NCBI GenBank assembly: GCA_964582985.1
Contig: CAZOUM010000040.1
Location: 1 to 28,346, forward strand
Direction: 5' to 3'
Source of the DNA: CAZQYB01 sp964582985
GTDB lineage: Bacteria; Planctomycetota; Phycisphaerae; Sedimentisphaerales; Anaerobacaceae
DNA length: 28,346 nucleotides
Shown here: positions 7,372 to 14,666 of the stretch, one piece after another
Numbering within the stretch: the first letter of the stretch is position 1
How the letters are laid out: every line of letters begins with the position of its first letter
Notes under the pieces: generated by a model
Told to the model about the DNA's origin: nothing
The model's input: the letters and a program-made list of their open reading frames with translations, nothing else
Databases searched by the model: none
Position numbers and translations under genes: made by a program

Positions 7372-7674
7372 ATGGCTCAACTCGATAATATCATACATCA
7401 ACCAGCCCGGCTGCAAATAATGGCATCGCTGGTTGTTCTCGGGCCAGATGAGCAGGTCGATTTTGTGCATCTGCGAAAAATCCTGAACCTTACGGACGGC
7501 AACCTCGGCGCCCATCTTGCCAAACTTGAAAATGCAGGCTACATAAGAATTGAAAAAACCTTCATCTCTCGCAAGCCGCGCACATTCGTACGTGCTACCG
7601 GAAAAGGCCGTGACGGCTTCGCTGAGCACACTGCTGCTCTTAAACAAATCATTGAAAGCCCAAAGAAGAAATAG
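7372..7674 (+). CDS. Winged-helix transcriptional regulator (HTH_34 / MarR-like)
   Basis: A 100-residue cytoplasmic DNA-binding protein made of a single winged helix-turn-helix. It opens with HQPARLQIMASLV, continues with the helix pair FVHLRKILNLTDGNLGAHLAKLENAGYI, and has the wing IRIEKTFISRKPRTFVRATGKGRDGF, the pattern of small winged-helix proteins (Pfam HTH_34) related to the MarR and ArsR groups. No effector domain or metal ligands are visible, so the signal is unknown. The real start is the ATG at 7372, two bases after the upstream stop, with GGAG in the preceding gene's last codons; the open frame begins further upstream in another gene. It is the natural candidate for binding the palindrome at 6744-6757. 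Confidence 0.85.
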   Translation: MAQLDNIIHQPARLQIMASLVVLGPDEQVDFVHLRKILNLTDGNLGAHLAKLENAGYIRIEKTFISRKPRTFVRATGKGRDGFAEHTAALKQIIESPKKK

Positions 7675-7741
7675 AGATGTTAAATACGTTTTTTTTGTAA
7701 CCAAAAAATGAAAATAGCAAACTGAGTGAAAGGAGATGGTT

Positions 7742-8326
7742 ATGAGCAAGGTAAGAATATGGTCTATGTTATTGTTGGCAATTGGCTTAATGGTTGTATG
7801 CGGTGTTAAGATTTCCGCTCAAACTACTGCTGGCAAACCCGACTTTGTCATTCGCAAAGCGGAGAAACAGGTAGTTCTGTATACCATTTATCGCGGCAGT
7901 TATGACAAAACGGGTATGGCCATCGGCAAGCTATTTGGCCTGGCCGGGCGGAAGGGAATAAGCCCGCGCGGTGCGATGTCATACGTCTATTTGAACAACC
8001 CTGAGTATGTATCGAAAAAGCATTGGCTGACGGAGATTCGCATACCTGTCGGCAAAGAGGCTTTGAAGCTTGCCGGCACTCTCGGTGAAATGACAGATAT
8101 AAAAGCCCTGCCTGCCATGGAATTGGCGGTCGCCGTAAAACCCGAAGGCCAGGCAGACCCCGGCCCGATCTATGAGAATCTTTATGCCTGGACCCTAAAA
8201 CAGGGTTATGTGGTCACTGATGGCCCAATGGAAATATTTCTCACTAACGTTATGACCGGTCACTATGCCCAGATGAAAACCGAGGTAATGGTCCCAATCA
8301 AAAAACTCCCAAAACAAAAGGATTAG
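7742..8326 (+). CDS. Exported GyrI-like (SOUL/AraC-effector-type) ligand-binding protein
   Basis: A 194-residue protein with an N-terminal signal peptide (MSKVRIWSMLLLAIGLMVV, cleavage near ISA) followed by a domain resembling GyrI / AraC-effector-binding folds. That domain has a first strand VLYTIYRGSYDKTGMAIGKLFGLA, the ISPRGAMSYVYLNNPEYV loop, LTEIRIPV, and a second half beginning MELAVAVKPEG with matching YENLYAWTLKQGY and TEVMVPI elements. This duplicated layout is typical of the family, which binds small amphipathic or cationic molecules, usually in the cytoplasm. Export to the periplasm is unusual. The ATG at 7742 has AAGGAG seven bases upstream; the ATG at 7736 would sit on the Shine-Dalgarno itself. 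It follows the regulator gene by 67 bases and is probably in the same operon. Confidence 0.7.
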   Translation: MSKVRIWSMLLLAIGLMVVCGVKISAQTTAGKPDFVIRKAEKQVVLYTIYRGSYDKTGMAIGKLFGLAGRKGISPRGAMSYVYLNNPEYVSKKHWLTEIRIPVGKEALKLAGTLGEMTDIKALPAMELAVAVKPEGQADPGPIYENLYAWTLKQGYVVTDGPMEIFLTNVMTGHYAQMKTEVMVPIKKLPKQKD

Positions 8327-8433
8327 TTTGCCTTAATCAAGTATCCTGGTCGACTTGAGGCACACCTTGCCGTACTGGAAGCAATAATCCACGGTAATAA
8401 AAAGGATAGGTAAAACGCCCGGACAAATTAAGA

Positions 8434-9261
8434 CTAAAATCGCTTGACTAGGCGAAGGCCCATTGCCGAAGCGTTAGCGGCTTCTGTCAAGGGTACCACC
8501 TGGAAACCTCCAATCTCGAGCTTCTTATGTTTTCCTGCAACAGTATGACCGACCACCCAGCCGAGCGCCGCCCCGAACACAACATCGCTTGTCCAGTGTT
8601 CGCCCGTATCAACCATTCTATAAGCCACGAGGGAAGCCAGCGCATACGCGGGTATGCCGACCTTTGGGCCGTAAAACTCATCGAGTACCGACGCAACCGT
8701 AAAGGAGCTTGAAGTATGACCGCTCGGCCAGGCCCAGCGATTGCCGTTCGGATTCTCGTTGTCTCTGATGGCTTTCAGGCCCAGCGTAGTCAGTCCGTTG
8801 ATGGAGAGGGCCGTAATCATTGTAAACGCTCGGTTTCTATTGAAATCGTCCTGGTTTTCTGCACTCAGCGCATACCAAAGACCGGTCGCCGCGAAGTGTA
8901 TTCCCGGCTGGCCCATTATATCGAAAGTCTTATCCGCGCAATCGCCAAATTGCCGATGCCTCCTGACATTGTCCTGGATGTCGTCGTCCGCGTCGCTGTT
9001 ATGCATCGCGATGCTTGCGCCGCCGGCCAATAATAGAGCCGTTAAGTTATCTCCTCTGAAAAATGTGTCTCTCGAATCCTCGATGAATCTGCCAGGAAAA
9101 TTAGCAAGGTCGGCCTTTGCGGATTTAAACCAAAGACTATTCGTCGATGGATTTTCTGTTTGAGTTGCACAACCCCCACTGAAGCTCAAAACGTAGAGCG
9201 CAAAAGGAAAAACTACAGTTGAAAACCAAAAACTCTTAACTTTTACACTTTGGCTTTGCAC
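8434..9261 (-). CDS. PAP2-family phosphatase-like lipoprotein with altered motif residues
   Basis: A 275-residue exported protein of the PAP2 (type-2 phosphatidic acid phosphatase / vanadium haloperoxidase) fold. A hydrophobic leader ends in SGGC (Cys31), a possible lipobox. The three family motifs are recognisable. Motif 1 is K163-x6-N170-P171, where the usual Arg is Asn. Motif 2 is PSGH (179-182) with the catalytic His182. Motif 3 is R215 ... H222-x3-D226, with six rather than five residues between Arg and His. The two changes make activity uncertain; relatives act on undecaprenyl-pyrophosphate, lipid phosphates or acid phosphate esters. The start is doubtful: the only early start is a GTG at 9261 inside a heptameric A-rich repeat tract (9230-9285) that also encodes the first ten residues. 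It lies 28 bases after guaA. Confidence 0.75.
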   Translation of the reverse strand: MQSQSVKVKSFWFSTVVFPFALYVLSFSGGCATQTENPSTNSLWFKSAKADLANFPGRFIEDSRDTFFRGDNLTALLLAGGASIAMHNSDADDDIQDNVRRHRQFGDCADKTFDIMGQPGIHFAATGLWYALSAENQDDFNRNRAFTMITALSINGLTTLGLKAIRDNENPNGNRWAWPSGHTSSSFTVASVLDEFYGPKVGIPAYALASLVAYRMVDTGEHWTSDVVFGAALGWVVGHTVAGKHKKLEIGGFQVVPLTEAANASAMGLRLVKRF

Positions 9262-9285
9262 TTTAAGTTTTAAGCTTTACGCTTT
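9230..9285 (-). repeat. Eight imperfect 7-bp repeats (AAAGTGT-like)
   Basis: Read on the minus strand, 56 bases divide into eight heptamers such as AAAGCGT, AAAGCTT, AAAACTT, AAAGTGC and AAAGCCA. The tract fills the guaA-PAP2 gap and runs into the PAP2 reading frame. Such heptamer tracts are, as I recall, frequent in Planctomycetota assemblies. Confidence 0.65.
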
Positions 9286-9289
9286 CCTG

Positions 9290-10831
9290 CTATTCCCATT
9301 CAATCGTCGCCGGTGGCTTGCTCGATATATCATATACCACGCGGTTTACCCCTCGTACCTCATTTATAATCCTGCTTGATATCATCCCCAGCACTTCGTA
9401 GGGAATCTGCGAAAAATCGGCAGTCATAAAATCAGGGGTCTCAACCGCCCGAATGGCAATCACGTTCTCATAGCTTCGTTCATCGCCCATCACGCCGACC
9501 GTTGAAACAGGCAGAAGCACCGCCAGAGCCTGCGATACCTTTTTATATAACCCCGCCGACTTTATTTCATCTATCAGAATTTCATCAGCCGCCCGCAGTG
9601 TCTCCAGTCTGTCAGGTGTCACTTCACCGACTATTCTCACAGCCAGCCCGGGTCCGGGAAATGGATGCCGCCAGACGATGTCCTCCGGCAGACCCAGGTA
9701 TTCGCCGACTACCCGCACCTCGTCCTTGAACAAATCCCGCAGCGGCTCAATCAACTCAAAACCAAGCTCAGCCGGCAGGCCGCCAACATTGTGATGTATT
9801 TTAATATTCGCTGCAGGATTCCCATCTTTAGAGCCCGACTCGATAACATCGGGGTAAAGTGTCCCTTGTGCAAGAAACTTCGCATTGGGAATCCTTGCCG
9901 CCTCGGATTTGAAGGCCTTGATAAACTCTGCCCCGATTATCTTGCGCTTTTGCTGTGGGTCTGTGACGCCATCTAAGCCTTTCAAAAATTGCCGTGACCA
10001 ATCAACAACTCGCAAATCTATGTGAAAATGGTCACGAAAAGTTGATACGACGTTTTCTCGCTCGTTTTTTCGCAGCAGACCATTGTCAACAAAAATGCAC
10101 ACGAGCTGCTCGCCTATTGCCGTGTGAACTAACGACGCCACGACTGAGGAATCGACCCCACCGCTCAAGCCGCATATCACCGCAGCGTTGCCGACCCGTT
10201 TGCGAATAGCTTCGACAGTGTCGCCGACAAAGTCGCTCATTTTCCAGTCGCCGCTGCAGCCGCAAATATCATACAGAAAGTTTTTCAAAATCAATGGCCC
10301 CTTTGGCGTGTGGGAGACTTCCGGGTGGAACTGAACACCGAAAAATTTCTTTTTCTTATGTCTTACGGCGGCAAACGGACAAGTCTCAGTAGCTGCCAGC
10401 TTTATAAAATCGCCGCCCAATTCGCCAGCCTGGTCGCCGTGACTGGCCCAGACCGTTGTCGAATCCGGCATATTTGCAAACAAGTCGCTCCTGTCAAGAA
10501 TTGACAGATTTGTTCTGCCGTACTCTCGCCTTTGTGCCGCAATAATTTCCGCTCCCAAAACCTTACAGCCAAGCTGCATCCCATAGCATATACCCAGAAT
10601 CGGAACACCCAGCTCAAAGATTTTATCATCGCACTTTGGCGCATTCTTGTCATAAACGCTTGCGGGCCCGCCGGACAGTATCAACCCCTTGATACCCCAC
10701 TTCGATAATTCCTCTGCTGTTATATCTGCCCGACAAATCCGGGAATAGACATTGTGCTCGCGGACCCGCCGCGCAATTAACTGTCCGTATTGACTGCCGA
10801 AATCCAGAATGGCTATTGTCTCACGCCCCAC
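9290..10831 (-). CDS. guaA: GMP synthase (glutamine-hydrolysing)
   Basis: A 513-residue cytoplasmic enzyme that converts XMP, ATP and glutamine to GMP, the last step of the guanine branch. The N-terminal class-I amidotransferase domain shows the catalytic triad: Cys82 in GICYGMQ, His169 and Glu171 in FHPEVSHT. The ATP-pyrophosphatase domain follows with the P-loop SGGVDSS (223-229). The C-terminal dimerisation domain carries HPFPGPGLAVR and the invariant ending TIEWE. Length is normal. The start is a GTG at 10831 with GAGG five to eight bases upstream. It follows guaB by 67 bases on the same strand, the usual guaBA arrangement, so one transcript for both is likely. No defects were seen. Confidence 0.97.
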   Translation of the reverse strand: MGRETIAILDFGSQYGQLIARRVREHNVYSRICRADITAEELSKWGIKGLILSGGPASVYDKNAPKCDDKIFELGVPILGICYGMQLGCKVLGAEIIAAQRREYGRTNLSILDRSDLFANMPDSTTVWASHGDQAGELGGDFIKLAATETCPFAAVRHKKKKFFGVQFHPEVSHTPKGPLILKNFLYDICGCSGDWKMSDFVGDTVEAIRKRVGNAAVICGLSGGVDSSVVASLVHTAIGEQLVCIFVDNGLLRKNERENVVSTFRDHFHIDLRVVDWSRQFLKGLDGVTDPQQKRKIIGAEFIKAFKSEAARIPNAKFLAQGTLYPDVIESGSKDGNPAANIKIHHNVGGLPAELGFELIEPLRDLFKDEVRVVGEYLGLPEDIVWRHPFPGPGLAVRIVGEVTPDRLETLRAADEILIDEIKSAGLYKKVSQALAVLLPVSTVGVMGDERSYENVIAIRAVETPDFMTADFSQIPYEVLGMISSRIINEVRGVNRVVYDISSKPPATIEWE

Positions 10832-10898
10832 CAGGTCCTCAAAGCACTTAGGTGTTCACCGCAGGATTTATCTACCGGTTATAACTTTCCGCCGCTCG

Positions 10899-12371
10899 CT
10901 AATCCTCAGAAGGCACCGTCGCCGAATAGTTTGGCGCCTCTTTTGTTATCTGTATATCATGTGGATGCGATTCGCTAAAGGACGCTGCGCTTATGCGGAC
11001 GAAGCGTCCGTTTTTCTTAAGCCCTTCGATATTTCGTGCTCCGCAATAGCCCATGCCGGCCCGCAGTCCCCCAACCAGTTGATAGACAAAATCACCCAGC
11101 GTCCCGCGGTATGGCACTCGCCCTTCCACCCCTTCAGGGACGAGTTTATCTCTCTCGGCCGAGCTTTTTTGCCCATACCTCTCAGCCGAACCCTTGACCA
11201 TCGCGCCCAAAGAGCCCATCCCTCGGTACTCTTTGAACTGCCTGCCCTTGTAGATAACCAACTGCCCCGGACTTTCCTTCAAGCCTGCAAACAATGAGCC
11301 TATCATCACGCTCGAAGCACCGGCGGCAATTGCCTTGGTTATATCGCCGGACTGCCTTACTCCACCGTCGGCGATGACCGGGATATTATGTTTCTCCGCT
11401 GCTCTGGCACAGTTGATTATCGCCGATATCTGCGGCACACCCACGCCTGAAATTACTCTCGTCGTACAAATTGCGCCGGGCCCGATGCCGACTTTTACAG
11501 CATTTGCACCAGCCGCTATCAAGTCCTCCGTCGCTTCTGCCGTGGCAATATTGCCCGCAATCACATCAATTTTGTACTTGTTCTTGATTGTCTTTACGGT
11601 ATCGATGACATTCTGCGAATGGCCGTGGGCAGTATCGACAACTACGACGTCAACCTCTGCTTTTATGAGAGCTTCGATTCGCTCATAATCGCCAACACCG
11701 ACCGCTGCCCCGACACGCACTCTGCCTCGCTGGTCCCTCGCCGCCAAAGGATACTGCTGAACGCGGTCAATGTCCCTCATCGTGATTAGACCCGCCAGTT
11801 CCCCGCCTGTGTTGACCAAAAGCAACTTTTCAACCTTGTGCTTTTGAAGGATTTCCTTTGCCTGTTCGAGTGTTGTCTCAGCCGGAGCAGTAACGAGGTT
11901 GGTCTCCGTCATAACTTCGCTTATTTTGACATCATAGTCTTTGAGGAACTTGAGGTCTCTCCGCGTCAGGATACCCGCCAGCTTTTTGCCGTCGAGGATG
12001 GGAATGCCGGATACATTCTGTTCGTTCATCAACTCCTGTGCTTTTCTAACGGGTTCGGCGGGCGTTAGTGTCACGGGGTCGAGAATCACGCCGTGCTCCG
12101 AACGTTTGACCTTCGCCACCTCGCGTTTTTGTGCCTCAATCGACAGGTTCTTATGTATTATCCCAACTCCACCCTCCTGGGCCAGCGATATCGCCAGCGC
12201 CGCCTCGGTAACGGTGTCCATGGCTGCCGATACAATCGGAATATTGATTTTGATATTGTTAGTCAGTTGGGTGCTGGTTTCCGCCTGGCTCGGCACAAAA
12301 TCGCTCTTTGCCGGTACAAGCAGCACATCGTCGAAGGTTATACCCTCAGCAACAATTTTGCTTTTGTTCAT
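10899..12371 (-). CDS. guaB: IMP dehydrogenase
   Basis: A 490-residue cytoplasmic TIM-barrel enzyme that oxidises IMP to XMP with NAD+, the committed step of guanine nucleotide synthesis; its product feeds GuaA, encoded next. Family features are the opening GITFDDVLLVPAKS, two CBS domains (about 93-205) inserted in the barrel and probably binding adenine nucleotides, the catalytic loop GIGPGAICTTR with Cys302, the IADGGVRQSGDITKAIAAGA phosphate site, and the flap YRGMGSLGAM. Length is normal. The ATG at 12371 has GGAG seven bases upstream. A good promoter lies at 12419-12447 beside an inverted repeat. No purine riboswitch was recognised in the roughly 45-base leader. Confidence 0.97.
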   Translation of the reverse strand: MNKSKIVAEGITFDDVLLVPAKSDFVPSQAETSTQLTNNIKINIPIVSAAMDTVTEAALAISLAQEGGVGIIHKNLSIEAQKREVAKVKRSEHGVILDPVTLTPAEPVRKAQELMNEQNVSGIPILDGKKLAGILTRRDLKFLKDYDVKISEVMTETNLVTAPAETTLEQAKEILQKHKVEKLLLVNTGGELAGLITMRDIDRVQQYPLAARDQRGRVRVGAAVGVGDYERIEALIKAEVDVVVVDTAHGHSQNVIDTVKTIKNKYKIDVIAGNIATAEATEDLIAAGANAVKVGIGPGAICTTRVISGVGVPQISAIINCARAAEKHNIPVIADGGVRQSGDITKAIAAGASSVMIGSLFAGLKESPGQLVIYKGRQFKEYRGMGSLGAMVKGSAERYGQKSSAERDKLVPEGVEGRVPYRGTLGDFVYQLVGGLRAGMGYCGARNIEGLKKNGRFVRISAASFSESHPHDIQITKEAPNYSATVPSED

Positions 12372-12418
12372 TCTTTACTCCATAAATAACCGCTGCTTCG
12401 CGTTATATTGAGCTAAAC

Positions 12419-12447
12419 AGTATAATAGCCCTCTGAACCACCGTCAA
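12419..12447 (-). promoter_or_regulatory. Sigma70-type promoter of guaBA
   Basis: On the minus strand TTGACG (12447-12442), a 17-base spacer and TATACT (12424-12419) match consensus at five of six positions each. The transcription start would be near 12412, about 40 bases before the guaB ATG. The first base of the -35 is also the outer base of the inverted repeat at 12447-12510. Confidence 0.7.
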
Positions 12448-12510
12448 CCCCGTTAGAAATTTTCCCTTTCTCTGTCATATTATCACCTCGTATAGACTTT
12501 CTAACGGGGT
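12447..12510. repeat. Perfect 13-bp inverted repeat element upstream of guaB
   Basis: ACCCCGTTAGAAA (12447-12459) and its exact reverse complement TTTCTAACGGGGT (12498-12510) flank 38 bases. The word TTTTCCC-nn-TCTCTGT occurs inside the element (from 12460) and again just outside it (from 12519) as a direct repeat. No T-run follows on either strand, so a terminator is unlikely. It may be a small dispersed element or an operator abutting the guaB -35 box. Confidence 0.7.
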
Positions 12511-12564
12511 CAAACGTATTTTCCCCCTCTCTGTATTTGCCCGATAGCGGCGGCGCTTTGCGAT

Positions 12565-14463
12565 TTATCTTTTCTTTGCTGTGGTCTTAGTAAGGGCTTC
12601 GAGGGCCTGGCGGGCACCAGTGTGATTTGGGTCGATTTCGAGTACCTTGCGATACTTCTTTATAGCTTCATGTGGTTTGTCCTGTTTGGCTAAAAGTATG
12701 GCCATATTGTAATGTGCATCAATCAAATTTGGGTCGTACTGTATCGCCTTGACGTAATGGGCAAATGCCTGTTCAAATTGGCCCTGCAAATACAGAGCAT
12801 TTCCAAGATTATTATGTGCCGGGGCATAACGAGGTCTAAGCTGAAGCGACTTGGTATAACAGATAATGGCTTCATCAAGCTCGTCTTGCGCAGCGAGAAC
12901 ATTTCCTCTATTGAAAAGCTTCTCGGCAGCATCGAGCCTGGCCAGAAGATTTCCCAGAGCTTTATGTGTGGTTTCATCCCTCGGCCTTAGTTCTAACACG
13001 TGACGATAATGTTCAATCGCCCCATCGATGTCACCTTGCCGTGACAGCAAAATCGCCAGGTTTTTATGTATCGTGTGTTGTTCAGGCCTTATCCTTACTG
13101 CCTCGCGCCAGTGTTTGATGGCCTCGTCAATCTTATCCTCCTTCGAAAGCAGCGCCCCAAGGTTATAGTGCAGAATATCATTGTTGGCCGTAACGGCAAC
13201 GGTATGTTTATAAAGCATAATGCTGTCGTGCCAGTATGACAATTGCCGGTATGTGACCGCCGTCAGGGCCAAAAGCACTGCCACCGCAGCCGTCGCCGGA
13301 ACAACGTTTCGATACCTCTGTTTTGCCAAGAGTTCTGCACCACCCCAGGCAATTATGATAAACAGCCCGATAAGCGGCACGTACGTGTAGCGGTCAGCCA
13401 TTGCCTGCAGCCCCACCTGTACCAGCCCAATCACCGGCACAAGTGTCCCGATGTACCACAGCCACCCAACTGCAAGCCATCGACGGCTGCGAAAAGACCA
13501 AATTACAAAAATAGTGATGCACGACAGAAACAAAGCAGCAGCCAACGCCTGCCACAGCGGGAGATTTGTCTCAGGATGCGGATAAAGAATCCCCAAATCA
13601 CCGGGCCAAAACATTTTCCTGATATACTTTGCATAGGCGACAAGTGCATTGCCAAGACGATAGCCCAAAGGTATTGCAACGCTGCTTTTCACGAGCCTGG
13701 CATTGGATTGAACGATAAGAACAATGATACTTGCCCCAGCCGACAGTGCCAAAAGCGGAAGTTTCTCCAAAAAGCAGCGGGACAGCGAATTTGCCCCAAA
13801 CTTTGCTTTGTACTCCCTGCGTTTTTGTGCCCCCAATGCGAATCGCTCCAGCGGCCAATAATCCAGCAGAAGCAGAACAAACGGCAGTGTCACTAACATC
13901 TGCTTGGCCATCAGCCCAAGCCCAAGGGCAAGCATAATCGGCAGATAAGCAGCGAATCGCGGCCGCTGAACATAACGCACATAAAACCACATAGTTAGTA
14001 TCCAGAAGAAGGTGCTGAGAACATCTTTGCGTTCCGAAACCCACGCGACCGATTCAACGTGAAGCGGATGTAAAGCGAAAAGGGCCGCAACAAAAGCGCT
14101 TCGCCAAATGCTGCTGGTCATTCGATTGAGTACCAGAAAGAGAAGTAGAGTGTTCACTATGTGGAAGAGCACATTCGTAAAGTGATGGCCGGCAGGATTC
14201 AATTTGTAAAGCCGGCAGTCCAGCATGTGTGATATCCACACAAGGGGATGCCAGTTGTAGGCTTGATTGGTTGCAAAAGCCCATTTTACGCCCTGCCAGG
14301 TCAGGCCTGCTTTCACATTCTCATTTTCAGTGACATAAAGGTCATCGTCGAAAGCTATAAATTCGTGACCGCGCGCCTGCCAGTAGACCGCAAGCGTTGC
14401 AGCTGCAAGCAGAACCAGGATAATGATGGTTTGCTGTTTGTCTGAAGGCCTCTGCATACCCAT
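12565..14463 (-). CDS. Polytopic membrane protein with C-terminal TPRs, glycosyltransferase-C-like
   Basis: A 632-residue inner-membrane protein. After a hydrophobic first segment comes EFIAFDDDLYVTEN (acidic cluster at 39-41), in the position where GT-C glycosyltransferases (PMT/ArnT-like) keep their catalytic acid in the first outer loop. Roughly ten more membrane helices follow, with the family phrases NWHPLVWISHMLDC, AALFALHPLHVESVAWVSERKDVLS and LLLLDYWPLERF. From about residue 415 there are five or six tetratricopeptide repeats (HYNLGALLSKEDKIDEAIKHW, AHNNLGNALYLQGQFEQAF and similar). This membrane-TPR architecture is common in Planctomycetota and is usually annotated only as TPR protein; sugar transfer from a polyprenyl donor is inferred. 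The ATG at 14463 was chosen over an upstream GTG at 14544 whose extension lacks character. It is divergent from the ABC exporter gene. Confidence 0.8.
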   Translation of the reverse strand: MGMQRPSDKQQTIIILVLLAAATLAVYWQARGHEFIAFDDDLYVTENENVKAGLTWQGVKWAFATNQAYNWHPLVWISHMLDCRLYKLNPAGHHFTNVLFHIVNTLLLFLVLNRMTSSIWRSAFVAALFALHPLHVESVAWVSERKDVLSTFFWILTMWFYVRYVQRPRFAAYLPIMLALGLGLMAKQMLVTLPFVLLLLDYWPLERFALGAQKRREYKAKFGANSLSRCFLEKLPLLALSAGASIIVLIVQSNARLVKSSVAIPLGYRLGNALVAYAKYIRKMFWPGDLGILYPHPETNLPLWQALAAALFLSCITIFVIWSFRSRRWLAVGWLWYIGTLVPVIGLVQVGLQAMADRYTYVPLIGLFIIIAWGGAELLAKQRYRNVVPATAAVAVLLALTAVTYRQLSYWHDSIMLYKHTVAVTANNDILHYNLGALLSKEDKIDEAIKHWREAVRIRPEQHTIHKNLAILLSRQGDIDGAIEHYRHVLELRPRDETTHKALGNLLARLDAAEKLFNRGNVLAAQDELDEAIICYTKSLQLRPRYAPAHNNLGNALYLQGQFEQAFAHYVKAIQYDPNLIDAHYNMAILLAKQDKPHEAIKKYRKVLEIDPNHTGARQALEALTKTTAKKR

Positions 14464-14513
14464 CCAGCATAACAACCTCGGCAGTATAGTCAAGTCAGCG
14501 CTGCACCGATTAC

Positions 14514-14536
14514 TGGGATGTTCCTTGGACATCCCA
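14514..14536. promoter_or_regulatory. 8-bp inverted repeat in the divergent intergenic region
   Basis: TGGGATGT (14514-14521) and ACATCCCA (14529-14536) form a perfect inverted repeat with a seven-base spacer between the divergent TPR and ABC genes. Its symmetry suits an operator or a hairpin in the TPR transcript. Confidence 0.4.
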
Positions 14537-14555
14537 AGAGACACAATAGACAGAC

Positions 14556-14584
14556 TTGACCGATAGCTTTCAGTTTGCTATTGT
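14556..14584 (+). promoter_or_regulatory. Sigma70-type promoter of the ABC exporter gene
   Basis: TTGACC (14556-14561), 17 bases, then TATTGT (14579-14584). The -10 is embedded in CTATTGTG (14578-14585), which is the exact reverse complement of CACAATAG (14542-14549) just before the -35, so the promoter is bracketed by an 8-bp inverted repeat. The leader to the ATG at 14667 would be about 75 bases. Confidence 0.6.
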
Positions 14585-14666
14585 GCTTTGGCTGTATAGG
14601 CTCCCAGGCGCCATTTTGTAATCTACCATGAAATGGGGCCCGAGCGAAAATGGAGATAGATGTCAA

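Noticed and set aside
13243..13896. A 217-residue plus-strand frame inside the TPR gene
   Set aside because: Fully antisense to a well-supported membrane-TPR gene, with Cys/Pro/Gln-rich composition typical of a shadow frame.
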